Below the pieces are notes generated by a model, which saw only the letters and a program-made list of their open reading frames with translations, searched no databases and was not told the origin of the DNA. This document shows positions 54,006 through 62,603 of a DNA stretch of 64,000 bases, one piece after another (position 1 is the stretch's first letter; the number at the start of each line of letters is the position of its first letter). Origin of the DNA: an uncultured Rhodocyclaceae bacterium. Its GTDB lineage: Bacteria; Pseudomonadota; Gammaproteobacteria; Burkholderiales; Rhodocyclaceae. The translations under genes and the position numbers were made by a program. Where the stretch lies: positions 1,054,001 through 1,118,000 of the forward strand of contig OU015322.1 in the NCBI GenBank assembly GCA_907163225.1. The letters run 5' to 3'.

Positions 54006-54677
54006 TTAGATCAGGCCAGTCAGGCGCAGCAGGCCGACGAATCCATAGAGCCCAAAGCCGAGCACCAACAACCCGGACAACGTGCGTACGACCGGGCGAC
54101 GAACGAATTCGTTCAGCCGCGCCAGGACGATGCCCGCCAGCAACAGATTCGGCAGCGTACCGAGGCCGAAGGCCAGCATCATCAGCCCACCGCGCCCGGC
54201 GGAACCGGCCGTCAAGGAACTGGCCAGGGCGCTATAGACCAGGCCGCAAGGCAGCCAGCCCCACAGCAAGCCCAAGGGAAAGGCCTGGGCAATGCTGCGC
54301 GCCGGCAGGAAACGCCGGGTAAGGGGTTGCAGGTGACGCCAGAGTGCTTGCCCGGCACGCTCGGTAAACGCCAGCGCCCGGGTCACGCCCAACAGGTAAA
54401 GGCCAAGCGCCACCAGCATCAGGTTGGCGACAAAATAGAGAATGAGGCGGGCAGGCACCTGCCCCTCCAGCCCCATGCTCGCCGCCCCCAGCGCACCGGC
54501 AATCGCGCCAGCGGCCGAATATGAAAGAATTCGTCCACCGTTGTAGGCAAGATGCATGGACCAGCGCGCCGGTGCGCCCATCGACAGGGCGCCGACAATG
54601 CCGCCGCACATGCCGACGCAGTGCGTACCGCCAAGCAAGCCAACAAGGAATAGTGCGAGATAGCCGGAATCAGGCAT
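54006..54677 (-). CDS. Sulfite exporter TauE/SafE-like membrane protein (COG2836)
   Basis: A 223-residue protein with about six membrane segments. It starts with [19 protein letters not shown], a Cys/His/Met-rich segment typical of this group and suited to copper handling, and has [15 protein letters not shown]. It starts 1 bp after the ATPase would need; the two genes are nearly contiguous. Neighbours suggest a role in copper or cytochrome oxidase assembly. Confidence 0.85.
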   Translation of the reverse strand: MPDSGYLALFLVGLLGGTHCVGMCGGIVGALSMGAPARWSMHLAYNGGRILSYSAAGAIAGALGAASMGLEGQVPARLILYFVANLMLVALGLYLLGVTRALAFTERAGQALWRHLQPLTRRFLPARSIAQAFPLGLLWGWLPCGLVYSALASSLTAGSAGRGGLMMLAFGLGTLPNLLLAGIVLARLNEFVRRPVVRTLSGLLVLGFGLYGFVGLLRLTGLI

Positions 54678-54699
54678 CGTGCCAACCAGTAGTCACCGA

Positions 54700-54723
54700 A
54701 GTGGGCAGTTTACTCCGCCCACT
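54700..54723 (-). terminator. Short stem-loop between hemN and the TauE/SafE-like gene
   Basis: AGTGGGC / GCCCACT with a ten-base loop in the 64-bp gap. No T run; it may slow or process the transcript. Confidence 0.4.
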
Positions 54724-54741
54724 CGGCACTACGCACGCGGA

Positions 54742-56145
54742 TCAGATGACTTTGGAGTACGTTGCGCGTTGGCGTCCGGCCCGCAGATAGCGGTCGAAAA
54801 CCATGGAAATGATGCGAACCAGCAAACGGCCCGGCGGCAGAACGGTGATCCACTCGCGATCAATCTTGAGCAAACCGGCCCGCTCCATTTCCTTCATATC
54901 GTCCAGCTCCGCCGCGAAATACTTGCGGAAGTCGATCAAATGGGCGCTTTCGATACTTTCGATCGAAAGTTCGAAATGGCACATCAGCGCCTGAATAATG
55001 GAACGACGCAGGATGTCGTCGGCCGTCAGTTCGATGCCACGGAACACCGGCAGCGAGCCGGTATCAAGCGCATCGTAATACTCGTCAGCCGTCTTGACGT
55101 TCTGGCTGTAGGTCGGCCCGACTTTGCTGATCGACGAAATGCCGAAAGACAACATGTCGCAGTCGGCGTAGGTCGAGTAACCCTGGAAATTGCGGTGCAG
55201 GCGGCCTTGACGCTGGGCCACGGCCAACTCGTCATCGGGCTTGGCAAAATGATCCATGCCGATGAAGACATAGCCAGCATCAGTCAGTTTCTTGATGGCC
55301 AAGGCCAGAATCTGCAGCTTGGTATCGGCCGACGGCAGATCGGCATCATTGATCCGGCGCTGCGGCTTGAACATGCTCGGCATGTGCGCGTAGTTGTAGA
55401 TCGACAGACGATCCGGATCCATCGCCAGGACGCGCTCGATCGTGCGATTGAAGCCCATGACAGTCTGGTGCGGCAAGCCGTAGATCAGGTCGACGGAAAC
55501 CGACTTGAAACCGTTGGCCCGTGCATCCTTGATAACGCTGTACGTTTCTTCCTCGCTCTGCACGCGGTTGACCGCAACCTGAACGCGCTCGTCGAAATCC
55601 TGCACACCAACGCTCATGCGGTTGAAGCCAAGTTCGCCAAGCAGCGCGACAGTGGCCGTATCGACCTTGCGTGGATCGACTTCGATGGAGTATTCACCGC
55701 CATCCAGCAACTTGAAATGCTTGCGCGTTTCGCCCATCAGCTGACGCATTTCAGCGTGCGACAGGAAGGTCGGCGTGCCGCCACCCCAATGCAGCTGAAT
55801 GACCTCATGCTCGCCGTCGCGACCCTCCAGGGCTGCTGCCTGAATATCCAGTTCCTTGGCCAGATATTTCAGGTACTTGGCGCTGCGCCCGTGATCTTTG
55901 GTGATGATCTTGTTGCAGGCGCAGTAATAGCAAATAGTGTTGCAGAAAGGTATGTGGAAGTATAATGAAAGCGGTCGACTTATACCGCCTATGTTCCGCT
56001 TGCCAAGCCAGAGTTTGGCCGCCTCGGAGTCGAAAGCCTCGACAAAGCGATCCGCAGTCGGATAGGACGTGTAGCGAGGGCCGTTCACATCGAAACGGCG
56101 AATGATCTGGGGATCGAAGACGAGGTTTTCAGTTGCGAAATTCAT
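54742..56145 (-). CDS. hemN: Oxygen-independent coproporphyrinogen III oxidase
   Basis: A 467-residue radical SAM enzyme with CX3CX2CxC at Cys68, Cys72, Cys75, Cys77 (FCNTICYYCAC). It makes protoporphyrinogen IX without oxygen. The FNR box and -10 (CATAAT, 56172-56177) upstream give a class II FNR-activated promoter with the box centred near -41.5. Confidence 0.96.
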   Translation of the reverse strand: MNFATENLVFDPQIIRRFDVNGPRYTSYPTADRFVEAFDSEAAKLWLGKRNIGGISRPLSLYFHIPFCNTICYYCACNKIITKDHGRSAKYLKYLAKELDIQAAALEGRDGEHEVIQLHWGGGTPTFLSHAEMRQLMGETRKHFKLLDGGEYSIEVDPRKVDTATVALLGELGFNRMSVGVQDFDERVQVAVNRVQSEEETYSVIKDARANGFKSVSVDLIYGLPHQTVMGFNRTIERVLAMDPDRLSIYNYAHMPSMFKPQRRINDADLPSADTKLQILALAIKKLTDAGYVFIGMDHFAKPDDELAVAQRQGRLHRNFQGYSTYADCDMLSFGISSISKVGPTYSQNVKTADEYYDALDTGSLPVFRGIELTADDILRRSIIQALMCHFELSIESIESAHLIDFRKYFAAELDDMKEMERAGLLKIDREWITVLPPGRLLVRIISMVFDRYLRAGRQRATYSKVI

Positions 56146-56199
56146 TGGATATGACTGTAAAAAGTGAATTGATTATGTTCGGATGGCACCGTTTTACGG

Positions 56200-56213
56200 T
56201 TGACATGGATCAA
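56200..56213. promoter_or_regulatory. FNR box between hemN and fnr
   Basis: TTGACATGGATCAA, one mismatch from TTGAT-N4-ATCAA. It is placed to activate hemN and lies 17 bp before the fnr start codon, suitable for negative autoregulation. A degenerate GGTTGAC motif (GTTTTACGGTTGACATGGA, 56191-56209) overlaps it. Confidence 0.75.
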
Positions 56214-56230
56214 GCCAACGCAGGTTCCCA

Positions 56231-56974
56231 ATGCCTCAAACAAACCCGGTAAGCCAGGAGATTTCGCTGTCGGTCATCAAGACAGCCTGCTCCAATTGTA
56301 ATCTGCGCGAATTGTGCCTGCCATTTGGCCTCAGCGATGAAGAACTTTCAAGGCTCGACGATCTGGTTTCTAGTCGCCGCCGCATCAAGCGAGGTGATCA
56401 CCTGTACCGCGCAGGCGAAACATTCGATGCGATTTACGCCATTCGCAGCGGCTTTTTTAAAACCGACGTCTTGCTTGAAGACGGACGTGACCAGGTAACC
56501 GGCTTCCAGATGGCCGGCGAACTGCTCGGTCTCGACGGCATCAGTACCGAACACCACACCTGCAACGCAATTGCCCTCGAAGACAGCGAAATCTGCGCTA
56601 TCCCGTTCTCGCGCCTCGAAGGGCTGTCGCGGGAAATCCACACCCTGCAACATCACTTCCACAAGGTGATGAGCCGTGAAATCGTCCGTGACCACGGCGT
56701 CATGATGCTGCTAGGCACCATGCGTGCCGAAGAGCGACTGGCTGCTTTCCTGCTCAACCTGTCGCAACGTTTCACGGCTCGCGGCTTTTCGCACGCCGAG
56801 TTCTACCTGCGCATGACGCGCGAGGAAATCGGCAGCTACCTGGGTCTGAAACTGGAAACGGTTTCCCGCGCCTTCTCCCGCTTCCAGGAAGAAGGGCACA
56901 TTGCTGTCCAGCAAAAACACATTCGGATATTAAACGTCAGCGGACTGAAAGCCCTGCTGACTCACCGTAGCTGA
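56231..56974 (+). CDS. fnr: Fnr-type oxygen-sensing transcription regulator
   Basis: A 247-residue CRP/FNR protein. The [4Fe-4S] ligands are Cys20, Cys23, Cys29 (ACSNCNLRELC) and Cys111 (HTCNAI). The DNA-recognition helix is in EEIGSYLGLKLETVSRAFSR, with the ETVSR motif of true FNR that reads TTGAT. It probably controls hemN, itself and perhaps the phasin gene, all with FNR boxes in this window. Confidence 0.95.
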   Translation: MPQTNPVSQEISLSVIKTACSNCNLRELCLPFGLSDEELSRLDDLVSSRRRIKRGDHLYRAGETFDAIYAIRSGFFKTDVLLEDGRDQVTGFQMAGELLGLDGISTEHHTCNAIALEDSEICAIPFSRLEGLSREIHTLQHHFHKVMSREIVRDHGVMMLLGTMRAEERLAAFLLNLSQRFTARGFSHAEFYLRMTREEIGSYLGLKLETVSRAFSRFQEEGHIAVQQKHIRILNVSGLKALLTHRS

Positions 56975-56984
56975 GGTGTATGCC

Positions 56985-57482
56985 TCACCACGTCAGCCGC
57001 GCCAACTCGGCCGCTCGTTGAACGATACGCTGCAGCAGCGAACCGGCGCGCTGGCGACCTGCCGTAGAGCTGCCCGGTGAGCGATAGGCCAGCCGGATTT
57101 CCGACGGTTCTCCTGCCAAGGTATAGAGGGCAATCGACATCGGGCAAAGTGTGAGTTGCTCAGGCGCTTCGCGAACCAGTTCGGCAGCCAGAGCGCCACT
57201 GCAGAACTGGACAATCTCCGCTTCGCCGTAAGGAATCGTCTCGGCACCAACGGCGGTGCGGGCCAGCATGTCACGAAACGGGAGGACGCTGCCCACAACC
57301 AGCCCCTCGCTTTCGATGGCCTCGATGAGGCCGTCATGGGCTGCCCGGAAATCAGCCTTGGAAAGCCTGACTACGACTGCATCCTGAGCTGGACAGATAG
57401 CGGAAAAACAGAGCAGGCACAGGAAAACCAGAAAAAAATGGGGCGCCCCGCAAGGCGCCCCTAACAGACGCAAGGAACACAT
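56985..57482 (-). CDS. DUF302 family protein
   Basis: A protein of about 165 residues. An N-terminal hydrophobic signal (FFLVFLCLLCFSAICPAQ) is followed by a DUF302 core with HDGLIEAIESEGLVVGSVLP and IVQFCSGALAAELVREAP. The start is uncertain: ATG at 57482, 57524 or 57563 are in frame and none has an ideal ribosome binding site. Function unknown; it converges with fnr. Confidence 0.75.
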   Translation of the reverse strand: MCSLRLLGAPCGAPHFFLVFLCLLCFSAICPAQDAVVVRLSKADFRAAHDGLIEAIESEGLVVGSVLPFRDMLARTAVGAETIPYGEAEIVQFCSGALAAELVREAPEQLTLCPMSIALYTLAGEPSEIRLAYRSPGSSTAGRQRAGSLLQRIVQRAAELARLTW

Positions 57483-57628
57483 CTGACGCAAGAGACCTTT
57501 GCCCTGACATTCAAGGCTGTTCATTCCGGCTAGCACGTCGCTCCTCATTGGTCGTTCACTCATTCGACCATGCTAAACCATGCATTCCACGACCTGTCTG
57601 AAATTCAATTCCTGGCGTATTGAAGTAA

Positions 57629-57646
57629 CGGGCACCGAAGTGCCCG
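57629..57646 (-). terminator. Stem-loop after the porin gene
   Basis: CGGGCAC / GTGCCCG with a CGAA tetraloop, 36 bp after the porin stop codon on the minus strand. No T run follows. Confidence 0.5.
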
Positions 57647-57681
57647 CTGCTCGTGATGAATCGGATTGCTCCGAAGCGTTT

Positions 57682-58785
57682 TTAGAACGAGTGCTTGACG
57701 CCCATCGCCAGGCCATTGACACCGATGCTGGTGCCGATGTTGTTGCCAATGCTGTATTTCCCGTTGGTGTCGTTCTTGATATGCGCGTAGTCGGCATACA
57801 GTTCGGTGCGCTTGGACAGGGCGTAGCGTGCGCCGACACCCAACTTCCAGGCATCAGCATCGGACAGGGTCTTGTCCTTGACCTGGCCGAACATGCCCAT
57901 CACCGAGAACTTGCCGAGCGGCACGGAGGCGCCGACAAACCAGTTGCGGCGATCGTATTTCTGACCGGCAGCCAGGCCAAAGGCGGGACCAGCGACGTTG
58001 CCGCCGATCAGGGCGTTCGCATTGCCCTTGATGACGTCGTACAGGCCGCTGACCTTGACCATGCCGAAGTCGTAGGAGGCGCCAGCAGTGGCGACATACT
58101 CACGATCATTGTCATAGCCGACGGCGCGCGTCGTTTCGTAGTCGAGATCGATGCTCAGCGGGCCCTTCGCATAGATCAGGTTAACCGACAGCAGGCGGTC
58201 ATCGCCGGTGTTGCCACCGTCAGGCTTGCGGGTGGCCAGGGAATGGGCGCTGTTCAGGCTACCTTCGGCGCCCTGCGTGTTGGTGGCGGTAGCCAGGATC
58301 ACGGTGAAGCCGGAAAAGGACGGCGAAATGTAGGCAATCGCGTTGGCAGCGCGGTCGTACTGGGTGGTCATCGAGGTCAGGCTGGCAATCGAGTTGTTGC
58401 CGAACGGGCCGTACTTGCCGTAGATGCCGTAACGAATGCCGTCCAGGTAGCCTGCGACGACCGTGCCGAAGCCGCCGGTCAGGCCGACGTACTGGTGACC
58501 GGCAGTCGCCAGACCGGTGTTGGTGTCCGGGCTGATGCGATATTGCAGATCGAACAGTGCCTTCAGGCCGTTGCCCAGATCCTCGACGCCCTTGAAGCCG
58601 ATGTGGCTCTGCGAAGCACCGCTCTGTACGTCGTACTGTGAGCGGTCGTTGCCGAGCGCGCCGTTGTTCCCTTGACGGAACATGACACCCATATCGACGT
58701 TACCGTAGATGGTGACGTTGGTTTGTGCAAATGCTGCACCGGAGGTAACTGCTGCAACAGCCAGCGCGATTAGTTTTTTCTGCAT
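57682..58785 (-). CDS. Gram-negative porin (betaproteobacterial type)
   Basis: A 367-residue outer-membrane beta-barrel. A signal peptide (MQKKLIALAVAAVTSGAAFA) is followed by QTNVTIYGNVDMGVMF, the betaproteobacterial porin start, and it ends in Phe (GVKHSF), as outer-membrane barrels do. GAGGAG lies upstream. A general diffusion porin; selectivity cannot be told. Confidence 0.95.
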   Translation of the reverse strand: MQKKLIALAVAAVTSGAAFAQTNVTIYGNVDMGVMFRQGNNGALGNDRSQYDVQSGASQSHIGFKGVEDLGNGLKALFDLQYRISPDTNTGLATAGHQYVGLTGGFGTVVAGYLDGIRYGIYGKYGPFGNNSIASLTSMTTQYDRAANAIAYISPSFSGFTVILATATNTQGAEGSLNSAHSLATRKPDGGNTGDDRLLSVNLIYAKGPLSIDLDYETTRAVGYDNDREYVATAGASYDFGMVKVSGLYDVIKGNANALIGGNVAGPAFGLAAGQKYDRRNWFVGASVPLGKFSVMGMFGQVKDKTLSDADAWKLGVGARYALSKRTELYADYAHIKNDTNGKYSIGNNIGTSIGVNGLAMGVKHSF

Positions 58786-58956
58786 TGAATTGCTCCTCGA
58801 TCATCTTTTGTGTGAATGAACCCCGAAGCGTGTCCCGCTTCGTACGAATCTCCCCTCTCACATCCCTGAGGGCAGCGTTCAGGCAAAACAATTGCGAAGC
58901 GCGTGCCAGCCTCACAAAATCCGCCGAAAAATTCCCGCGAGGCCTCTTGCCTCGTT

Positions 58957-58990
58957 GATTTCAGGGATTTTTTCCAGTTGACCGCAGCAA
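58957..58990 (+). repeat. GGTTGACC dispersed motif, copy 15
   Basis: Reads GATTTCAGGGATTTTTTCCA then GTTGACCGCAGCAA. It is about 170 bp upstream of the porin start. Confidence 0.82.
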
Positions 58991-59079
58991 TCACCTGAAC
59001 GCCTCGACACGTTCATTTTCTGGACAATTGCTACGTCGCTGAGCCAAAACGAAACAGTGTTCAGCGTTTCAGCAGGCGC

Positions 59080-59105
59080 AAAAAAGCCCGACCGGAGCCG
59101 GGCTT
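59080..59105 (-). terminator. Rho-independent terminator of the TonB receptor gene
   Basis: On the minus strand AAGCCCG / CGGGCTT stem with an eight-base loop, then TTTTTT. Confidence 0.85.
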
Positions 59106-59124
59106 GAGCGGGGAATGGAGGTGC

Positions 59125-61248
59125 TCAGAAACTGTAGCGGGCGCTGACGCCGGCCAGCCAGGTGCGGCCGGGAGCGGCTTCGTAGTAGCGGCTGTTGCCG
59201 TCGCCGACGATGACCGAGCCGACGTACTGGCGGTCGAAAATGTTGTCGAGGCGCAGGAAGGTACGCAGGTTCAGCCCGCCATATTTGCGCTCGACACCGA
59301 CGCGCAGGTTGGCGATGGCGTAGGCCGGTGCAGCCTGATCCTTGTTGGTGTCCTCAACGTAAACCTTGCTCCGGGCAATGCCCTCGACGGCGGCATGGAA
59401 GCCGCTGGCCGGATGTCGCCAGGCCAGCTCGCCAAACAGGGTTTGTGCGGCAACGCCGGGGAGACGGTTGCCGACACTGACTGACTTCGGCCCCGAGGTG
59501 GTCGAGTACGAGAAAGCTTCATCGTAGCGAGCATCAAGGAAAGTGTAGGCGAGTCGGCTGGTCACCTGCTTTCCCCACTGACTGTCGAGCGCCAGCTCAA
59601 GGCCCTGACGTGATGTCGGCCCGGCGTTCTGATAGGCCGTACGCCCGCCCAGGCTGGACAGCACGACCAGTTCGTTATCGGTCTTGATGTGGAACAGCGC
59701 CAGATCGAGGCGGCTGTGATTGCCGATCATTGCCTTCAGGCCGGTTTCATAGTGCGTGCTGGCCGATGGCTTCAAGGCAAAGTTGAACGAACCGCCCCCG
59801 CTGGAATAGAACATCTCGTTGAAGGTCGGCGCCTCGAAGCCGCGCGCGGCGCTGGCGTAGAGATTGACCGTCGGCGTCAGGCGGAACATGGCAGCGACAG
59901 TCGGCGTCGTTTTCTCGTAGCTGACACGACCGCTGTCATCCGGATTGGGAACCGTAAATGGCGTGTAGTTGTCATCCACCTGAAAATCGAGGCGGCTGTG
60001 GCGCAGACCGCCGCTGAACGTCCAGCGCTCGCCCTGCCACTCGGCCTGCACATACTGGTCGAAGCTGGTGACGCGGTCCTCCTCCTTGCGGCGCAGGTTG
60101 CCTTTGACGCCCAGCGTGGTACCGATAAAGTTTTCATGGCCGCGCCGGTCATCGGTCGATTGCTCGTACTCGACGCCAGCGGTGGTGGTCAGCTTGCCGC
60201 CAGCCAGTTGAAAGCGGCCAACCCAGCGGGCCGATGCACCGGCAAATTCGCGATCAAAATCGATGACGCCGCCCGGACTTCTTGCGTTATTTGCTGGCGG
60301 AACAATCTGGTTCGCACGAGGAATCGACTGGTACTGAATCGTCGAACGCTGCCCGGCGTAGGCCGAGGCCAGCACCGAATGGTCGCCAAAACGGTGCTCG
60401 TAAGTCAGCCCGCCCTGCTTGTGATCGATGCTCTTGCGCGTGTTGTAGTCGAGCGGCGCCCGGGCAACGCTGCGCGGGTTGGCCTGGTAGCCGCTCCACG
60501 ACTGGCCCTGTGGATCGTCAGCGTCCTGCTTGAACGTGTTGGCAACGAAGGTCAGTTTGCCGTCCGCCGTTGGCCGGTAGGTCAGCTTGACCATGCTCTG
60601 GTCCCGTTCCGCCTTGCTGTGATCGCGATAGCCGTCGGTCGCAAAGCGCGATGCATCGATGACGTAACCGAGGCCGCCGACTTCACCCTGCGCACTGATG
60701 TCGGCCTTCCACGTATTGTTGCTGCCCGCGACAAAGCCGCCTTCGACGCTCGGCGCGCCCTTGCCATCCGGCGTAAACATCTGGATGACGCCGCCGGCAT
60801 GGTTGCCATAGACCACAGCCATCGGCCCGCGCAGCACTTCGATACGCTCGGCGCAATCGAGATTAAAAGTCGCTGCCTGCCCCTGACCGTCCGGCATCGA
60901 GGCAGGGATGCCATCCGAAATCAGGCGAATGCCGCGCACGCCAAAAGCGGAACGGGCGCCGAAGCCGCGTGACGAAATCTGCAGATCCTGCGCGTAGTTC
61001 TGACGGTTCTGCACCGTGATACCGGGAACCGCGGCCAGCGCTTCGGATGCATTGACCCGCGCCTGATCGGCACCGATGCGGGCAGCGTCGACCACATCGA
61101 CGGCGGCCGGCAGGTCAAACGTGTTGTGCTCGACCCGGCTGCCGCTGACAACGACCGAATCAAGCATCAGCGCCGTTTCAGCGGCAATGCCGAAGCAGGG
61201 AAAGGTGGCAGCCAGAACAACAGCAAGGCGCTTCGGATTTTGTCTCAT
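59125..61248 (-). CDS. TonB-dependent outer-membrane receptor
   Basis: A 707-residue receptor. A signal peptide is followed by a TonB-box-like start (LDSVVVSGSRVE), the plug domain (VQNRQNYAQDLQISSRGFGA, RIEVLRGPMAVVYGNHAGGV) and a barrel ending in Phe (ARYSF). It resembles the iron-siderophore or metal-chelate group (PupA/FecA-like region of COG4772 or COG1629). A Fur-like box lies 130 bp upstream. The ligand is not known. Confidence 0.92.
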   Translation of the reverse strand: MRQNPKRLAVVLAATFPCFGIAAETALMLDSVVVSGSRVEHNTFDLPAAVDVVDAARIGADQARVNASEALAAVPGITVQNRQNYAQDLQISSRGFGARSAFGVRGIRLISDGIPASMPDGQGQAATFNLDCAERIEVLRGPMAVVYGNHAGGVIQMFTPDGKGAPSVEGGFVAGSNNTWKADISAQGEVGGLGYVIDASRFATDGYRDHSKAERDQSMVKLTYRPTADGKLTFVANTFKQDADDPQGQSWSGYQANPRSVARAPLDYNTRKSIDHKQGGLTYEHRFGDHSVLASAYAGQRSTIQYQSIPRANQIVPPANNARSPGGVIDFDREFAGASARWVGRFQLAGGKLTTTAGVEYEQSTDDRRGHENFIGTTLGVKGNLRRKEEDRVTSFDQYVQAEWQGERWTFSGGLRHSRLDFQVDDNYTPFTVPNPDDSGRVSYEKTTPTVAAMFRLTPTVNLYASAARGFEAPTFNEMFYSSGGGSFNFALKPSASTHYETGLKAMIGNHSRLDLALFHIKTDNELVVLSSLGGRTAYQNAGPTSRQGLELALDSQWGKQVTSRLAYTFLDARYDEAFSYSTTSGPKSVSVGNRLPGVAAQTLFGELAWRHPASGFHAAVEGIARSKVYVEDTNKDQAAPAYAIANLRVGVERKYGGLNLRTFLRLDNIFDRQYVGSVIVGDGNSRYYEAAPGRTWLAGVSARYSF

Positions 61249-61282
61249 GTTTTTTGTCTTATTCAGGTTGATACGAAATTTC

Positions 61283-61315
61283 GTTTTTGGCCGAATTTAC
61301 CGGTTGACCGCGGAA
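61283..61315 (+). repeat. GGTTGACC dispersed motif, copy 16
   Basis: Reads GTTTTTGGCCGAATTTACCG then GTTGACCGCGGAA. It is 35 bp before the TonB receptor start codon. Confidence 0.88.
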
Positions 61316-61377
61316 GGCGACTTCCACCTGATTATCGCCAAATGAAAAAATGGTGCGACAAGGCAATCACCAATTGA

Positions 61378-61398
61378 GTCTCATGAAAATCATGAGAC
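61378..61398. promoter_or_regulatory. Fur-like inverted repeat upstream of the TonB receptor
   Basis: GTCTCATGA-AAA-TCATGAGAC, a perfect 9-3-9 dyad. The inner ATGAAAATCAT matches the Fur core ATGATAATCAT in ten of eleven bases. It lies between the receptor and the FKBP gene. Confidence 0.6.
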
Positions 61399-61405
61399 GA
61401 CAGCC

Positions 61406-61439
61406 TATTTTGATCGCTTTTTCCGGTTGACCGTGGGAA
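61406..61439 (+). repeat. GGTTGACC dispersed motif, copy 17
   Basis: Reads TATTTTGATCGCTTTTTCCG then GTTGACCGTGGGAA. It follows copy 16 by 90 bp, the closest pair of intergenic copies. Confidence 0.88.
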
Positions 61440-61538
61440 TGCGAGGACACCCGCTACACCGCCGAATTGCCAGTTTCGCAACTTCCCGCTAACGTGCGCC
61501 CTGAACATTTTTCCAACTCCGCAACGAAGGCTCCCAAC

Positions 61539-61946
61539 ATGCAAAAACGCTTCATCGCCAGCGCCGCCCTCCTCCTCGCCCTATCCTTCCAGGCCACCGC
61601 TGCCGAACCGAAGGAAGAAATGACTGCCTCCGGCATCGGCATCACGATGCTCAAGGAAGGCAGCGGCGCCAGCCCGAAAGCCAGCGACACGGTCAAGGTG
61701 CACTATCGCGGCACATTGACCGACGGCAAGGAATTCGACAGCTCGTACAAGCGTAACGAGCCGGCCACTTTTCCGCTCAACCGCGTGATTCCGTGCTGGA
61801 CGGAAGGCGTGCAGAAGATCAAGGTCGGCGGCAAGGCCAAGCTGGTCTGCCCGTCCAACCTGGCTTACGGCGCCCGTGGTGTGCCGGGCATTCCGCCCAA
61901 TTCGACGCTGATTTTCGAAGTCGAATTGCTCGATATCGCCAAGTAA
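61539..61946 (+). CDS. FKBP-type peptidyl-prolyl isomerase, periplasmic
   Basis: A 135-residue protein with a signal peptide (MQKRFIASAALLLALSFQAT, then AAEP). One FKBP domain follows, with VKVHYRGTLTDGKEFDSSYK and YGARGVPGIPPNSTLIFEVELL. It catalyses proline isomerisation in the periplasm. The ATG at 61539 begins the signal; the upstream frame is not used. Confidence 0.93.
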   Translation: MQKRFIASAALLLALSFQATAAEPKEEMTASGIGITMLKEGSGASPKASDTVKVHYRGTLTDGKEFDSSYKRNEPATFPLNRVIPCWTEGVQKIKVGGKAKLVCPSNLAYGARGVPGIPPNSTLIFEVELLDIAK

Positions 61947-61989
61947 GACGGCGGCCGGCTCCAACCGGAATGCAGGCTTGATTGAGCTT

Positions 61990-62519
61990 GGGGTTCCGCC
62001 TTGCTGGCGGGCGTACTTTCTTTTGCTTCGCCAAAAGAAAGTAGCCAAAGAAAAGGCGACCCCGGGGGCGGCGCCGGCTATGCCGGTTCCTTGCGCTACT
62101 CGGAACGCCGGGCGGCTGGCTAAACTCGCCTGCGGCTCAAACAACGCCAGCCGACTGCCCCCGGCCTTCCTGCGTTGCTCAGCGCCTTCCACGGGGACCC
62201 GAAAGGCGTCCCGACTCAGCCATCGTGCCAAAGAAAACGGGTTCCACGGTCAACCGGGAAAAAGGCCAAAAAATGAAACCCCAAGCTTGCCCACGGACGT
62301 TTTTCCGGGCCCCTTGCGAGGTGCCGAGCAACGCAGGAAGGCCGGGGGCCTTCGGCGAGGACTGTCTGAGGGGCGTAGCCCCGAGTTCCGCAGCCGCCCG
62401 GCGTTCCGAGTAGCGCAGGGAACCGGCGTAGCCGGCACCGAACCAGGGTCGCCTTCTTTTTGCTTACTTTTTCTTGGCGAAGCAAGAAAAAGTGAGACGC
62501 CCTGCAAGGGCGGAACCCC
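61990..62519. repeat. Large inverted-repeat element B (about 530 bp)
   Basis: Second copy of the element at 13.3 kb. The left arm (GGGTTCCGCCTTGCTGGCGG onwards) is nearly identical to that of A. The right arm has diverged (ACTTTTTCTTGGCGAAGCAA), with compensating changes that keep its own hairpin. The centre holds copy 18 of the motif in the opposite orientation to A. No real gene is seen in the 657 bp between the FKBP and FrnE-like genes. Confidence 0.88.
62242..62274 (-). repeat. GGTTGACC dispersed motif, copy 18 (centre of element B)
   Basis: On the minus strand it reads ATTTTTTGGCCTTTTTCCCG then GTTGACCGTGGAA. Its midpoint is about 4 bp from the midpoint of element B. Confidence 0.88.
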
Positions 62520-62603
62520 AAGCCAAACCAAGCACCTCGGCCAAAAAAACCTGCACGCATCAGAAGATGCAATCAGAAGATGCAGCCCGACAACAGCCGA
62601 TTT

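Larger units (their letters stand above)
58786..59124 (-). promoter_or_regulatory. 339-bp region between TonB receptor and porin genes
   Basis: No gene was seen. It holds copy 15 of the dispersed motif, the TonB-receptor terminator (59080-59105) and presumably the porin promoter, which I could not pin down. Confidence 0.6.
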
